Of a stretch of DNA of 64,000 nt, positions 49,801-59,782 are shown piece by piece. Position numbers and translations under genes: made by a program. The stretch lies in assembly GCF_017161265.1 (NCBI RefSeq), contig NZ_CP031393.1:1302001-1366000 (forward strand), written 5' to 3'. The stretch's first letter is position 1, and the number at the start of each line of letters is the position of its first letter. This DNA comes from Treponema medium. Its GTDB lineage: Bacteria; Spirochaetota; Spirochaetia; Treponematales; Treponemataceae. The notes beneath the pieces are model-generated. The model searched no databases and was not told the origin of the DNA. It saw only the letters and a program-made list of their open reading frames with translations.

Positions 49801-51563
49801 ACGTATTTCTCGGCGTAAAGTCGAAGAAAAATCTTACGCCGATATATTCGGCCACCGCAGACTGTGATTCTTTGGAGCGAAACTTTTTTGGGGCAAATGA
49901 ACCTTTGAAGATTATTTTCGAAATAATGCAAGAATATCTGAGCCCTGAACGATCTCCCTTTAGAGCGAATTCTTATAGTTATAGGAATAGTGAAGAATAC
50001 GAGTGCATTAAAAAATTACGTGAACGAAAAAGTAAGACAGACGATATGCTGAAAATCTTATGCAGGAATATCGTACAAGAATGCAGTACGGATTTTTTTA
50101 AAAATGATGTATCCTTTGGCATAGCGGTTAAAAGTAAAAAAATAGCAGAACTATGCAAAGAACTAAACGAATGTTTTTCTCTGTTACGTCAAAAAGAGGA
50201 AAATTGGGGCAAACCGAATTGGTATTGTATGGAAGTTTCTAAAAAACCGTATGATCTTGAAAACTATCCGAAAGATCAAATTTTAGTTTCGTCCGGTTCG
50301 ACTACGGATTACCCTGAGATACAATTCGGCATCGTACTTTCAGATGACGACATGCAGATGGAAGTATATTTCGATTTTTATCGTACGGGACAGGAAGCGC
50401 TCTTTACCCTGCCGGTGAGTGAATATAAACAGTTTTGCGATTTTGCCTATGCAGCCCATAATTACGTAAAGGAGCGAATGCTTACCTATCAGTCGACGGA
50501 ACAAGAAGTTGCAGAGCTCAAGGCTTTTCATACGGAAGTCTTTAAGTATTGTATCGAGAAAATTACCGAACAACGAAAAGAAGATTTTGAATTGATTCCA
50601 CATAAGTCCGGTGGTATTCGGAGAATATGTCCAATCATAGGTAAACCATCAGAGAATAATACACCGCTTGACAAACTGTATAATTTATTGGACCCGAATG
50701 CTTCGAAAGATAAATTTTATTCTTTTAGTTTAAATCTGAAAGGGTCTTATTGTGGGATTTCAACAACGGATAAACCGGAGGAAATTACAGTACCGGAAAA
50801 ACCTCGATGCGTTTCATATTCATTTATAATTGAAAATAAAGATGAGAAAACAATAGATGATTGGAGAGCCTTTCATATCTACACCGATGTATTGCTTAAA
50901 GATAATAATACGGAATTGGAACTCTGTTTGTTTTTTGACGAATGGGATGAGGAGAACAATAAAATATATGATAGATCTTTTACCATACCGCTTGCACAGT
51001 ATACCTTATTGCCGAAATTTCTGTATGCACTTTATGAATACTGGACTTTTAATAGCAATACCTATTACGAGATTATAGAAAAGAAGAGTGAAGAAAACAG
51101 CTATCCGCATACATGGAAAGAGAGAAAACCGCGTATAAAAGAAATTGCAAAAATCTTTACCGAAACGGCGCAGAAGATTTTCGGTAAAGATGCAAAAACG
51201 GAATCACTCACACTGCCGCCTCAAGCATTTAAAGAGCGAATGGAAGCGCTTGAAGATCCTGAATGGCAGATCGGATCAAGCTATAGCGAAATAATCAGGG
51301 TAAACGATATTCCGCAACTGGTACTGTCTACCGGTATAGATGCCGTGCATATTCAGCTCGCCATTACCTTCAACGATTTACTAACAGAGTTGGAAGTATA
51401 CCTTGATAAAAAGACCGATCCCGACGAAAAACCGCTTTTTGTACTCAACAGCACCGATTACCGGCTATTGGCATCATTCTTTGCCGAATTAAAAGTACAT
51501 CAGGTTGAAGATATGTTTGCCTGCAAGAAGAAACTTGATGAACATCGTGCAACATTGAAGTGA
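46866..51563 (+). CDS. Giant protein of unknown family, viperin partner
   Basis: 1565 residues from the ATG at 46866 (GGAG eleven bases upstream). No domain is recognised. The N-terminal half is mostly helical and charged. A very basic Lys/Arg/Glu linker lies at about residues 518-543. From about residue 960 on, four related strand-rich units follow at roughly 160-190-residue spacing. Examples are IQFGIVLSDDDMQMEVYFDF near 1151 and IQLAITFNDLLTELEVYLD near 1493, each followed by an aromatic-rich helix. No transmembrane span, nuclease or ATPase motif is evident. Codon use looks native. Close spacing suggests co-expression with viperin. Confidence 0.8.
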   Translation: MNDLLKEIICDLYTYIKEGELIKNGTRYTVDTIIAPLEPELWGYYKELYGENSLTNNHFRIDTEEKRKKAADVKPKKVPLDDSAFFAEIAQLWIIAKTLGGYSNDYIVDISFCIDDILCKLLEHRLSRKVPYKERTVQLVFDVLETLKGDASAFYREHTRLLCFFQFYRDDINRFFTLLNNLIVNRAYRDSFVRNVGNEKEIDAAKFLPVELNAEDARDMLKLFVRRNDRPISLSDHKAYNDPSRYYIYKVEAVAWLFNDYFGFEQKEKNLAIFKGVFSISKIDEYKRYFEDAFESLEDKITEFPALTLLLERASRYLTFNELQQYFPCIHESEISHDADIYRSLKVVQIKNGAQYSRFEAILLNTLPNICFKYDVEDSRPFSNKRMMLLQAMFLGALWELLWTQSYITSGENSEQQKWKKLLDILFRSFSPKSSAAEYAAEVLNRLIELCCIKTEMLFDTVDFTALNKSSYFKSNEALLHLYYSVTHFLTNKKYSLLEQLDFTAEMQRRILPLFPKDEKKKKRDKRRKNDSQKEKEKDAFSKNREFLKQLDCGISFQYFRQPVIPFGDAWSNEVCLMRSNFAFKLWFDSEREYEDLSRLEQSAKDERQEEINRNLNKSCIENHFFYSADRNMETHFSLHHSVAAVLEKPKRLLYALYDIKQYLERIKEQQPPDSIAVPFLQQKLEHIFSTICLVLFPDSSNKSWDAVFDSKGNISMDDDVIQFDLFKDFGKEFYITVKNFLEVMFTGQSDWMEKMDFELLTYLIYITLHLVQLDADRTDDIPLIFNCTEDDQKRWQKTVDFVKACQKNRYSSQLRSLLQHPYSVFNYQLSDNIQSKNMKQWQALPQSAIIHLYNGDFEKLPQYVRNMHGIIDDAKQLLELKSIGTSHSIIRENYKKIIAERWNGFARKKFRKTWLDLRSLGSNDYSYGFSFHNNGVCDESHQKLIEIDTFKQKVFYVWCYHVKCQIALAFSDDGLRIDVFLGVKSKKNLTPIYSATADCDSLERNFFGANEPLKIIFEIMQEYLSPERSPFRANSYSYRNSEEYECIKKLRERKSKTDDMLKILCRNIVQECSTDFFKNDVSFGIAVKSKKIAELCKELNECFSLLRQKEENWGKPNWYCMEVSKKPYDLENYPKDQILVSSGSTTDYPEIQFGIVLSDDDMQMEVYFDFYRTGQEALFTLPVSEYKQFCDFAYAAHNYVKERMLTYQSTEQEVAELKAFHTEVFKYCIEKITEQRKEDFELIPHKSGGIRRICPIIGKPSENNTPLDKLYNLLDPNASKDKFYSFSLNLKGSYCGISTTDKPEEITVPEKPRCVSYSFIIENKDEKTIDDWRAFHIYTDVLLKDNNTELELCLFFDEWDEENNKIYDRSFTIPLAQYTLLPKFLYALYEYWTFNSNTYYEIIEKKSEENSYPHTWKERKPRIKEIAKIFTETAQKIFGKDAKTESLTLPPQAFKERMEALEDPEWQIGSSYSEIIRVNDIPQLVLSTGIDAVHIQLAITFNDLLTELEVYLDKKTDPDEKPLFVLNSTDYRLLASFFAELKVHQVEDMFACKKKLDEHRATLK

Positions 51564-51593
51564 TATGCAGAAAGTCGACACCGCAGATGGCTC

Positions 51594-51680
51594 GCCCAAG
51601 AATGTACGTCCTGTACATTCTTGGGCTACGAGTTTGCAAGCAAACTCGCTTCTGTATGGAACCACCGACGTCCTTGTCGG
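51594..51680. repeat. Modular hairpin element (copy 5, tandem unit 1)
   Basis: GCCCAAGAATGTAC-gtcct-GTACATTCTTGGGC (51594-51626), GAGTTTGC-aa-GCAAACTC (51630-51647), CCGAC-gtcctt-GTCGG (51665-51680). It begins 30 bases after the giant gene and is followed by a second unit at 51763. Confidence 0.85.
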
Positions 51681-51762
51681 TTCTGAAAAGCCTTTCACCG
51701 TTAGTTTTTTTGAAAATAGACGGTATAGATACGAGGCGCGAGCACAAATTAACCGCAGGCAC

Positions 51763-51852
51763 GCCCAAAAATGAACATCCTTGTTCATTTTTGGGCTACA
51801 AGTTTGCAGGAGCAAACTTGCTTCTGCTGGGAACCACCGCCATCCATGGCGG
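51763..51852. repeat. Modular hairpin element (copy 6, tandem unit 2)
   Basis: GCCCAAAAATGAAC-atcctt-GTTCATTTTTGGGC (51763-51796), CAAGTTTGC-agga-GCAAACTTG (51799-51820), CCGCC-atccat-GGCGG (51837-51852). The architecture equals unit 1, but the stem bases differ on both arms at once. No gene lies at 51564-52026. Confidence 0.85.
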
Positions 51853-51924
51853 TTTTGATACGTTGAGGACACTTTTTTGCTGTATGACGCCGTAGATGTG
51901 CCGTATATTTTCAAAAAAAAGGTT

Positions 51925-51953
51925 TTGAAAATTTTGCACTTATATAGTATAAT
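51925..51953 (+). promoter_or_regulatory. Promoter of mglB
   Basis: TTGAAA (51925-51930), 17 bases, TATAAT (51948-51953). The leader contains a CACCG/CGGTG hairpin (51974-51991). Confidence 0.6.
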
Positions 51954-52002
51954 ACCAAGTTGTACCGGCAGTACACCGCAATGGACGGTGATACTGTCGT
52001 GA

Positions 52003-53238
<1,236 letters not shown>

Positions 53239-53249
53239 ATAGGAAACTC

Positions 53250-53426
53250 CTGACATCCTGTCAGTGTTAGGGATAGAAGCGGTATCCTTTTTAGCGCCGG
53301 TGTATTGCAACGGCAGCCTTCGACGCGAGGAGAAGCGCTGCGGGATTTTGCAGAAGCGCTAAAAAGATACAAGCGAATAGCCCGACCTGCTTCAAACGGC
53401 AGACCTCGTTTGCCGTTTGAAGCAGG
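53250..53426 (+). other. Stem-loops between mglB and mglA
   Basis: Three structures: CTGACA-tcc-TGTCAG (53250-53264), a long-range stem TTTTTAGCGC/GCGCTAAAAA (53288-53297 with 53356-53365), and a perfect 16-bp hairpin CCTGCTTCAAACGGCA/TGCCGTTTGAAGCAGG (53386-53426). They likely lower read-through so that mglB is made in excess over mglAC. No other gene is seen at 53239-53541. Confidence 0.7.
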
Positions 53427-53541
53427 GAACGCCCAAAATAATAGTAAAGATTAATAAATATATAGAAGAAAAAAGTTGTTAAATGTACTGCACAGGGGGC
53501 TTTGCGCTCCGAAACCGAAAAAAACCATGTAAGGAATAGCT

Positions 53542-55035
53542 ATGGAAGACACGGTACTTGAAATTAAAAATCTTTCAAAGTCTTTTGCTAAAAACAAGGT
53601 ATTGGAAAATATCAGTTTGACGGTGAAACGAGGGGCGGTTGTCGGACTGATGGGAGAAAACGGCGCCGGAAAATCGACGATGATGAAGTGTTTGTTCGGG
53701 ATTTATGCGAAGGACGAAGGACGCTTTTTCCTTGAGAATAACTTGATCGATTTTAAGTCTCCCAAGGATGCGCTTGAAAACGGTGTGGCGATGGTGCATC
53801 AAGAGCTGAACCAATGCCTTGACCGTACTGTGATGGATAATCTCTTTTTAGGAAGGTATCCTGTCCGGTTCGGCGCGGTGAATGAAGTGAAGATGCAAAA
53901 GGATGCGGACGCGCTGTTTGCGTCTCTTAAAATGAATGTGAATGCACGCACGATTATGCGCACAATGTCCGTTTCGCAGCGGCAGATGGTAGAGATTGCG
54001 AAGGCTGTTTCGTATAACGCGAAGGTTATCGTGCTGGATGAGCCGACTTCTTCTTTGACGGAACCGGAAGTTATTAAGCTGTTTTCTATTGTACGGTCGT
54101 TAAGCCAGAAGGGTGTGTCTTTCGTATATATCTCTCATAAAATGGATGAGATTTTTCAGATATGCAGCGAGGTTGCAGTGCTGCGCGACGGGCGGCTGAC
54201 GCTGGCAAAGAATATCAATGACACGAATATGAATGAATTGATTTCGGCGATGGTCGGGCGTTCGTTGGAAAAGCGCTTCCCCGATGTGGATAATGAGGTT
54301 GGGGAGGATTATTTTGAGGTGCGGAATATTACGACCCGCTATGAACCTCAGCTAAAGGATATTTCTTTTACGGTAAAAAAGGGAGAAATTTTCGGGCTGT
54401 ACGGGCTGGTCGGCGCGGGGCGGAGCGAGCTTTTGGAAAGTATCTTCGGCCTTCGCACTATTGCGTCGGGCGAGATGCTCTTGGACGGTAAGAAGCTTCA
54501 TTTTTCCAATGCGAAGGAGGCGATGGACTATAACTTTGCGCTGGTAACCGAGGAGCGGAAGTTCAACGGGATGTTCGCCAAAGCGTCCATTAAATTTAAT
54601 ACCGTTATTGCGAACATTGAAACCTATAAAACATTCGGTGTGCTGTCAAACCGCAAAATGCAGGAGGCTGCCGACCGTGAAATAAAGACGATGCACACAA
54701 AGTGTGTTTCTGCGGATGAGCTGATTAGCGCGTTGAGCGGGGGGAATCAGCAGAAAGTGATTATCGGCAAATGGCTTGAACGCCAGCCCGACATTCTTTT
54801 GCTGGATGAACCGACCCGCGGTATCGACGTTGGCGCTAAGTACGAAATTTATCAGCTTATTATCAATATGGCGAAAGCGGGAAAGACGATTATCGTTGTT
54901 TCGAGTGAGATGCCGGAAATTTTAGGCATTACGAATCGCATTGCCGTTATGTCGAACTACCGCCTTGCCGGTATTGTCGATACCGCTACCACCGATCAGG
55001 AAGCGCTGTTGCGGCTTTCCGCTCGGTACTTATAA
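53542..55035 (+). CDS. mglA: Mgl sugar importer ATPase
   Basis: 497 residues, two ABC halves. First half: GENGAGKST and VIVLDEPTSSLTEPE. Second half: FGLYGLVGAGRSELLESIFG, ALSGGNQQKVIIGKWL and LLLDEPTRGIDVGAKYEI. It drives uptake of galactose/glucose-type sugars together with MglB and MglC. AGGA before the ATG. Confidence 0.93.
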   Translation: MEDTVLEIKNLSKSFAKNKVLENISLTVKRGAVVGLMGENGAGKSTMMKCLFGIYAKDEGRFFLENNLIDFKSPKDALENGVAMVHQELNQCLDRTVMDNLFLGRYPVRFGAVNEVKMQKDADALFASLKMNVNARTIMRTMSVSQRQMVEIAKAVSYNAKVIVLDEPTSSLTEPEVIKLFSIVRSLSQKGVSFVYISHKMDEIFQICSEVAVLRDGRLTLAKNINDTNMNELISAMVGRSLEKRFPDVDNEVGEDYFEVRNITTRYEPQLKDISFTVKKGEIFGLYGLVGAGRSELLESIFGLRTIASGEMLLDGKKLHFSNAKEAMDYNFALVTEERKFNGMFAKASIKFNTVIANIETYKTFGVLSNRKMQEAADREIKTMHTKCVSADELISALSGGNQQKVIIGKWLERQPDILLLDEPTRGIDVGAKYEIYQLIINMAKAGKTIIVVSSEMPEILGITNRIAVMSNYRLAGIVDTATTDQEALLRLSARYL

Positions 55036-55092
55036 TTGGACAGCTGAAAATCATTAAATATAATTGAACACGGAAATTTACCGGAGGATAGG

Positions 55093-56835
55093 ATGAAAGA
55101 TACACCTGAACATAGTACACAGTACACGTTTACGCAGGAACAAATTGCGCAGGCGGATACGGCAAAGCTCTTGGAGGAAGATGCCGTTCTTGCCGAGTAT
55201 ACGGAGCGGCTTGATGCATTACGCAAAAACGGAGTGAACAAGGTTTCCGCACTGACGCAGGAGATTGCCGCCGTACGCAAAAATAAATTGATAAGCGCCG
55301 AGGAAAAAAACACCCGGATTGCAGCCTATCGCAAGCAAATTGAAGAGGCTAAGACCGTTGCGGCGCGGTATAAAGATGAAGAAAAAGAGCTGACGCATAA
55401 GGCGATACAGCGGGTGAATGCGCTTTCCGACGCTTTTGAGCAGGAAGTAAAAAAGAATGAAAATGCAAAGGCGGCGCGGCATAAGCAGGAATACGCGGAG
55501 AAGGTGCAAAGCATTACGGAGGCGGCGGAGAAAAAGAAGCAGGAAATTACCGCCGCTTTTGCGGGAAAAAACTCCGAGGAAGAACGGCGGGAGGCGCAGC
55601 AGGAATTGACCGCTGCGAACAATGCGTTTAAGTCCGCGCTTTTCGATGCGAAAAATCAGTATCAGACGGCATTGTGGAAGTGCAAAAATGCAAAGCATCA
55701 AGTCTATGTCGATCGGGTACAGAAAAATATCCATTTGCGCAACAGTAAAACCAATTTTTCCGAGGACTTTAAACTCGGTTTAAAAGATTACGCCTATAAG
55801 TTTACTCCCGCACAGTTCTTTTTGGCAAACGGATTGTACATCGCTATTGTGATATTTTTTGTGGTGTGTATTATCGTTGCGCCGCTGTCGGGCAGCGGGA
55901 ACCTCTTGAGCCTTGCAAATATCCTGACAATTTTGGAACAATCTTCGGTGCGTATGTTCTACGCGCTCGGCGTTGCGGGAATCATTTTGCTGGCCGGTAC
56001 GGACTTGAGCGTCGGGCGTATGGTTGCGATGGGCGCGGTGGTTACCGGTTTAATTCTCCATCCGGGAACGAACATCGTAACGTTCTTCGGTATGGGGCCG
56101 TGGGATTTTACCGCGCTGGCGATGCCGGTACGGGTAGTGCTTTCGCTCGGAATTTCCATTATTTTCTGCGTGATATTCAGCGCCTTTGCGGGCTTCTTTT
56201 CGGCGTGGCTGAAAATTCACCCCTTTATTTCGACGCTCGCGACGCAGCTGATTATCTACGGCCTCTTATTCTTCGGGACGAGCGGTACGCCGGTCGGTTC
56301 CATCGATGCCGGTATTAAGGACTTTTTCGGCGGCCGGTGGGAGCTTGGCGTTGTAGGCGGCGAATTGGTAACCTTCCCTAAACTGATTATCCCTGCGGTT
56401 ATCGCCATCGCGATTGCGTGGTTTATATGGAATAAGACCGTACTGGGCAAGAATATGTACGCGGTCGGCGGCAATGCCGAAGCCGCAAGCGTGAGCGGTA
56501 TCAGCGTATTCAAGGTAACGATGAGCGTGTTTATTATGGCGGGGATTTTCTACGGCTTCGGCGCCTTCTTCGAGGCGTTTAAGGCGAATGCGAGCGCAGG
56601 TACCGGACAGGGGTATGAGCTGGACGCAATCGCTGCCTGCGTAGTCGGCGGTATTTCGTTTAACGGCGGTATCGGCAAGCTGGAAGGCGCGGTGCTCGGC
56701 GTTATCATCTTTACCGGTTTAACGTACTGCTTAACCTTCCTCGGCATCGACACTAACTTACAGTTCGTGTTTAAAGGCTTTATCATCATCGCCGCCGTCG
56801 CCCTCGATAGCGTGAAATATTTGAAGAAGAAATAA
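55093..56835 (+). CDS. mglC: Mgl sugar importer permease with coiled-coil N-terminus
   Basis: 580 residues. Residues about 240-580 are a usual BPD_transp_2 permease (AGTDLSVGRMVAMGAVVTGL, NAEAASVSGISVFKVTMSVF, CVVGGISFNGGIGKLEGAVLG). The first about 235 residues are an Ala/Glu/Lys/Gln-rich, heptad-like helical extension (QIEEAKTVAARYKDEEKEL, AAEKKKQEITAAF) not found in E. coli MglC (336 residues). GGAGGA precedes the ATG. Last gene of mglBAC. Confidence 0.9.
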   Translation: MKDTPEHSTQYTFTQEQIAQADTAKLLEEDAVLAEYTERLDALRKNGVNKVSALTQEIAAVRKNKLISAEEKNTRIAAYRKQIEEAKTVAARYKDEEKELTHKAIQRVNALSDAFEQEVKKNENAKAARHKQEYAEKVQSITEAAEKKKQEITAAFAGKNSEEERREAQQELTAANNAFKSALFDAKNQYQTALWKCKNAKHQVYVDRVQKNIHLRNSKTNFSEDFKLGLKDYAYKFTPAQFFLANGLYIAIVIFFVVCIIVAPLSGSGNLLSLANILTILEQSSVRMFYALGVAGIILLAGTDLSVGRMVAMGAVVTGLILHPGTNIVTFFGMGPWDFTALAMPVRVVLSLGISIIFCVIFSAFAGFFSAWLKIHPFISTLATQLIIYGLLFFGTSGTPVGSIDAGIKDFFGGRWELGVVGGELVTFPKLIIPAVIAIAIAWFIWNKTVLGKNMYAVGGNAEAASVSGISVFKVTMSVFIMAGIFYGFGAFFEAFKANASAGTGQGYELDAIAACVVGGISFNGGIGKLEGAVLGVIIFTGLTYCLTFLGIDTNLQFVFKGFIIIAAVALDSVKYLKKK

Positions 56836-56960
56836 AGCGCAGGAAATTTTGAGGAAATTTCGTGCGAAAGGAAGGGGATACTGACAGGATGTTAGTGGTT
56901 GTAAACAGTATTGAGTTTTTCTAATGAAAAACTCGTAGTTCAGGAATGAACACGGACATA

Positions 56961-57026
56961 CATTCTTGGGCGATGCCATCCTTGGCGATTGAAGTACGGC
57001 GGGTATTAAACCCTCCGCACGAATAA
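56961..57026 (+). repeat. Tail-type repeat (copy 3) with degenerate hairpins
   Basis: The region holds a worn CATTCTTGGGC arm, GCC-atcctt-GGC (56975-56986), and GGGTATTAAACCCTCCGC followed by ACGAATAA. The ending matches the copies at 17.7 and 32.7 kb. The stretch 56836-57056 otherwise shows no gene. Confidence 0.6.
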
Positions 57027-57056
57027 ACAAAAAAAACGCATCGGCAGGTTACAAAT

Positions 57057-59771
57057 ATGAAATATGGGAAAAATTACGCATATACTTTGATAACGGTTAT
57101 TGCAGCCGTTACCGTGTTTTTCAGTTTTATGATTCCAAAAATCGATATGGATAATGAACTGCGCCACTTTTTTCCGGAAAAACATCCGTCAAATATTAGG
57201 TTTAAACAACTGACAGCTGATTTCGGCGATCAGTATGCAATGGATATCGTAATTGAAACAAAAGAAGATACTATCCTTCGTTCAGACTATGTTACCGCCA
57301 TCAAAAATATTTCTGAAGAACTTGCTTTAGTCGATAATGTGGTGAAAGTACGATCTTTAACCAATATTGAGTTTATCACGGCAAAAGATGGTTCCCTTAT
57401 TGTGGAAGCCTTGCTTCCGGAACATTTTTCAGGAACTGCAACAGAAATTCAAGCGATAAAACAAAAAATCTTTGAATGGCCGCACGCCTATCTCGGTACG
57501 ATTATTTCCGATAATTTAAAAGGCGTGCAGATTGTCGTAACAATGGCGTCAACTTGTACCCCCTCCGAAATTAGTGCGCTTTATAACAATACGGTAGAGA
57601 TAGTCAAGCGGAATTTGCAAACGCTAAACGGGATGTCTTATAAAATTGCCGGTGATCCGGTACTTGCCGAATATGCAACGCTTTTTATGTATGCCGACTT
57701 GCGCAATCTTATTCCGTTAATTACAGTGGTAGTTTTATTCTGTTTGTTTTTATCCTTTAAGAATATTGAAGGAACAATTCTGCCGCTGCTTGCGGTGCTT
57801 ATCAGTACGGTATGGACAATCGGTACGATGGCTGTCTTGGGAGAGCCGCTAACGATCGTATCAAGCTGTCTGCCGGTATTGCTTATTGCCGTCGGTTCCG
57901 CTTACGGTATTCACATTGTCAATCATTATTATCAGCATCTTGAAATGCAGCCGCTGATAACTTCGCAGGAATGCCATTGCACCGCCGTTGCCGAATCGCT
58001 GAAAGAGATCCGCGCACCGGTATTGCTTGCAGGTATTACAACTATCGCAGGCTTTATATCTACCATCACCAGCCCGATAAAACCGCTGAAATCCTTTGCA
58101 ACATTTAGCGCCTACGGTATTGTAATCGAATTGGTTGTTGCCTTTCTGCTCATTCCTGCATTGCTGGTACTGAAACCAATAAGGCTTGTACAAAAACAGC
58201 AAAATAGGATGAAGATGCATGTGGTAAAACAAAATGCACGGCTTGCCGCATTGGGAATAAAAATAGATGAAAAAGGATTGACCCATAAGATATACCTCTT
58301 TTTTAATCGACATCGAGCGGGATTTATCATTATGTTACTTGTCATTATCAGCCTTTCGATATGGGGTATTCATCAGTTAAATATCGAGTCGGCATTTTTG
58401 GAATATTTCCCTAAAAATTCTGAAATACGGGAAGGCGTTTCCTATATAGACGAGCACTACGTCGGCTCTACGGGATTCAGCTTACTGATTGACGGTAAAA
58501 AGAAAGGCGCTCTCTGCGACCCAGAAATCTTAAAACAAATGGATGACCTTTCCAACTTTCTCACCGATAATTATGCCGATATCGGAACGATATTATCGTT
58601 CTCCGATTTTATCAAGCGGCTCAATCAAGTGATGCATAAAGATATGTTGCTCGAATCTTTCGACGCAGCTGAAGCTACCGATGAAACCTCTCAATCCACC
58701 GAGAGTTTCTTTTCGGACACCGGAAGTTTCTTTACCGATTCCAATGCTGAACAAAGCGGAGAAATGATGGATAAGTCTTCACCGGATAACCTTACGGCGC
58801 AGACCGTATCAAGTACGACTACTGAACCATCTTCTTTTGCCGCACGATATCGCGGGAAAACACTGACAACCGACGACGTGATGGAGCTTTTTATCGCTGC
58901 GTATGCCCAATCGGGAGGAAAGAACGTTACGCTTCCTGATTTTATGACCGCGTTGCAAAAAGAACTAAATTACAATGGAGCTGCTTATGATGAAATTCCC
59001 TACGACATTTCAAAATATCCGGTTGCTCATCGTGAGGAATTAAAAAATTTAATCTCACAGTATCTTCTATTGTATTCAGGTTCACTTGACGATCTGGTTG
59101 ATGAACAGCTGGAGCCGTCAAAGACTCGTATGCAGATAATGATGCGTGTTCACGATACCGGCAAGATAAAAGCGGTTATCAACGCTGCCGAACAGTATGC
59201 ACAACAACATTTTCCCGAAGGCTACACGTTGGAAGCGTCCGGACTTGGAGAGCTTGAAACCGCAATGACCTCGATGATTATTGATAGTCAAGTGTCGAGT
59301 TTGCTACTTGCTATTGTGATTGTGTTCTGTATTTTGTCTCTCTATTACCGTTCTCCGATTGCCGGACTTATCGGTGCTGTGCCTCTCGGTATTTCTATCC
59401 TTATGAACTTCGGTATTATGGGATTAGCCGGTATCAATCTTGATATGGTAACCAGTCTGGTAGCTGCGATCGCCATTGGAATCGGTATCGACTATACCGT
59501 TCACTTTATGAATAACTACCATAAAGAACGATTGAGAACAGACGATTTAACTGCGGTAACGGTTAATACGTTGCAACTTTCGGGAAAGGCTATTATGGTC
59601 AATGCCGCATCAGTCGGCTTCGGCTTTGTTGTGTTGTGTTTTTCACGCTTTGTGGTGTTGCGATTTGTCGGATTTTTAGTCGCAGTTGTCATGCTTACCG
59701 GCTCCATTGCAGCTATGACAATTTTGCCGGTGCTGCTCAATATTTTTAAACCACGTTTTATGAATAAATAG
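57057..59771 (+). CDS. RND/MMPL-family exporter
   Basis: 904 residues, inner membrane. One N-terminal span, a large periplasmic loop, a cluster of about six spans (LRNLIPLITVVVLFCLFLSF, ILMNFGIMGLAG), then the second half repeats the plan. The second periplasmic loop has a Ser/Thr/Glu-rich stretch near residues 540-600. Family members move lipids, hopanoids or drugs using the proton gradient. It forms an operon with a LolA-like protein, an outer-membrane protein and TetR, which suggests lipid or lipophilic export to the outer membrane. Confidence 0.88.
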   Translation: MKYGKNYAYTLITVIAAVTVFFSFMIPKIDMDNELRHFFPEKHPSNIRFKQLTADFGDQYAMDIVIETKEDTILRSDYVTAIKNISEELALVDNVVKVRSLTNIEFITAKDGSLIVEALLPEHFSGTATEIQAIKQKIFEWPHAYLGTIISDNLKGVQIVVTMASTCTPSEISALYNNTVEIVKRNLQTLNGMSYKIAGDPVLAEYATLFMYADLRNLIPLITVVVLFCLFLSFKNIEGTILPLLAVLISTVWTIGTMAVLGEPLTIVSSCLPVLLIAVGSAYGIHIVNHYYQHLEMQPLITSQECHCTAVAESLKEIRAPVLLAGITTIAGFISTITSPIKPLKSFATFSAYGIVIELVVAFLLIPALLVLKPIRLVQKQQNRMKMHVVKQNARLAALGIKIDEKGLTHKIYLFFNRHRAGFIIMLLVIISLSIWGIHQLNIESAFLEYFPKNSEIREGVSYIDEHYVGSTGFSLLIDGKKKGALCDPEILKQMDDLSNFLTDNYADIGTILSFSDFIKRLNQVMHKDMLLESFDAAEATDETSQSTESFFSDTGSFFTDSNAEQSGEMMDKSSPDNLTAQTVSSTTTEPSSFAARYRGKTLTTDDVMELFIAAYAQSGGKNVTLPDFMTALQKELNYNGAAYDEIPYDISKYPVAHREELKNLISQYLLLYSGSLDDLVDEQLEPSKTRMQIMMRVHDTGKIKAVINAAEQYAQQHFPEGYTLEASGLGELETAMTSMIIDSQVSSLLLAIVIVFCILSLYYRSPIAGLIGAVPLGISILMNFGIMGLAGINLDMVTSLVAAIAIGIGIDYTVHFMNNYHKERLRTDDLTAVTVNTLQLSGKAIMVNAASVGFGFVVLCFSRFVVLRFVGFLVAVVMLTGSIAAMTILPVLLNIFKPRFMNK

Positions 59772-59782
59772 GAGGTAATAAA

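Noticed and set aside
51594-51852. Regularly spaced repeats considered as a small CRISPR array
   Set aside because: The units are hairpins of differing sequence with no constant direct repeat and no cas genes nearby.
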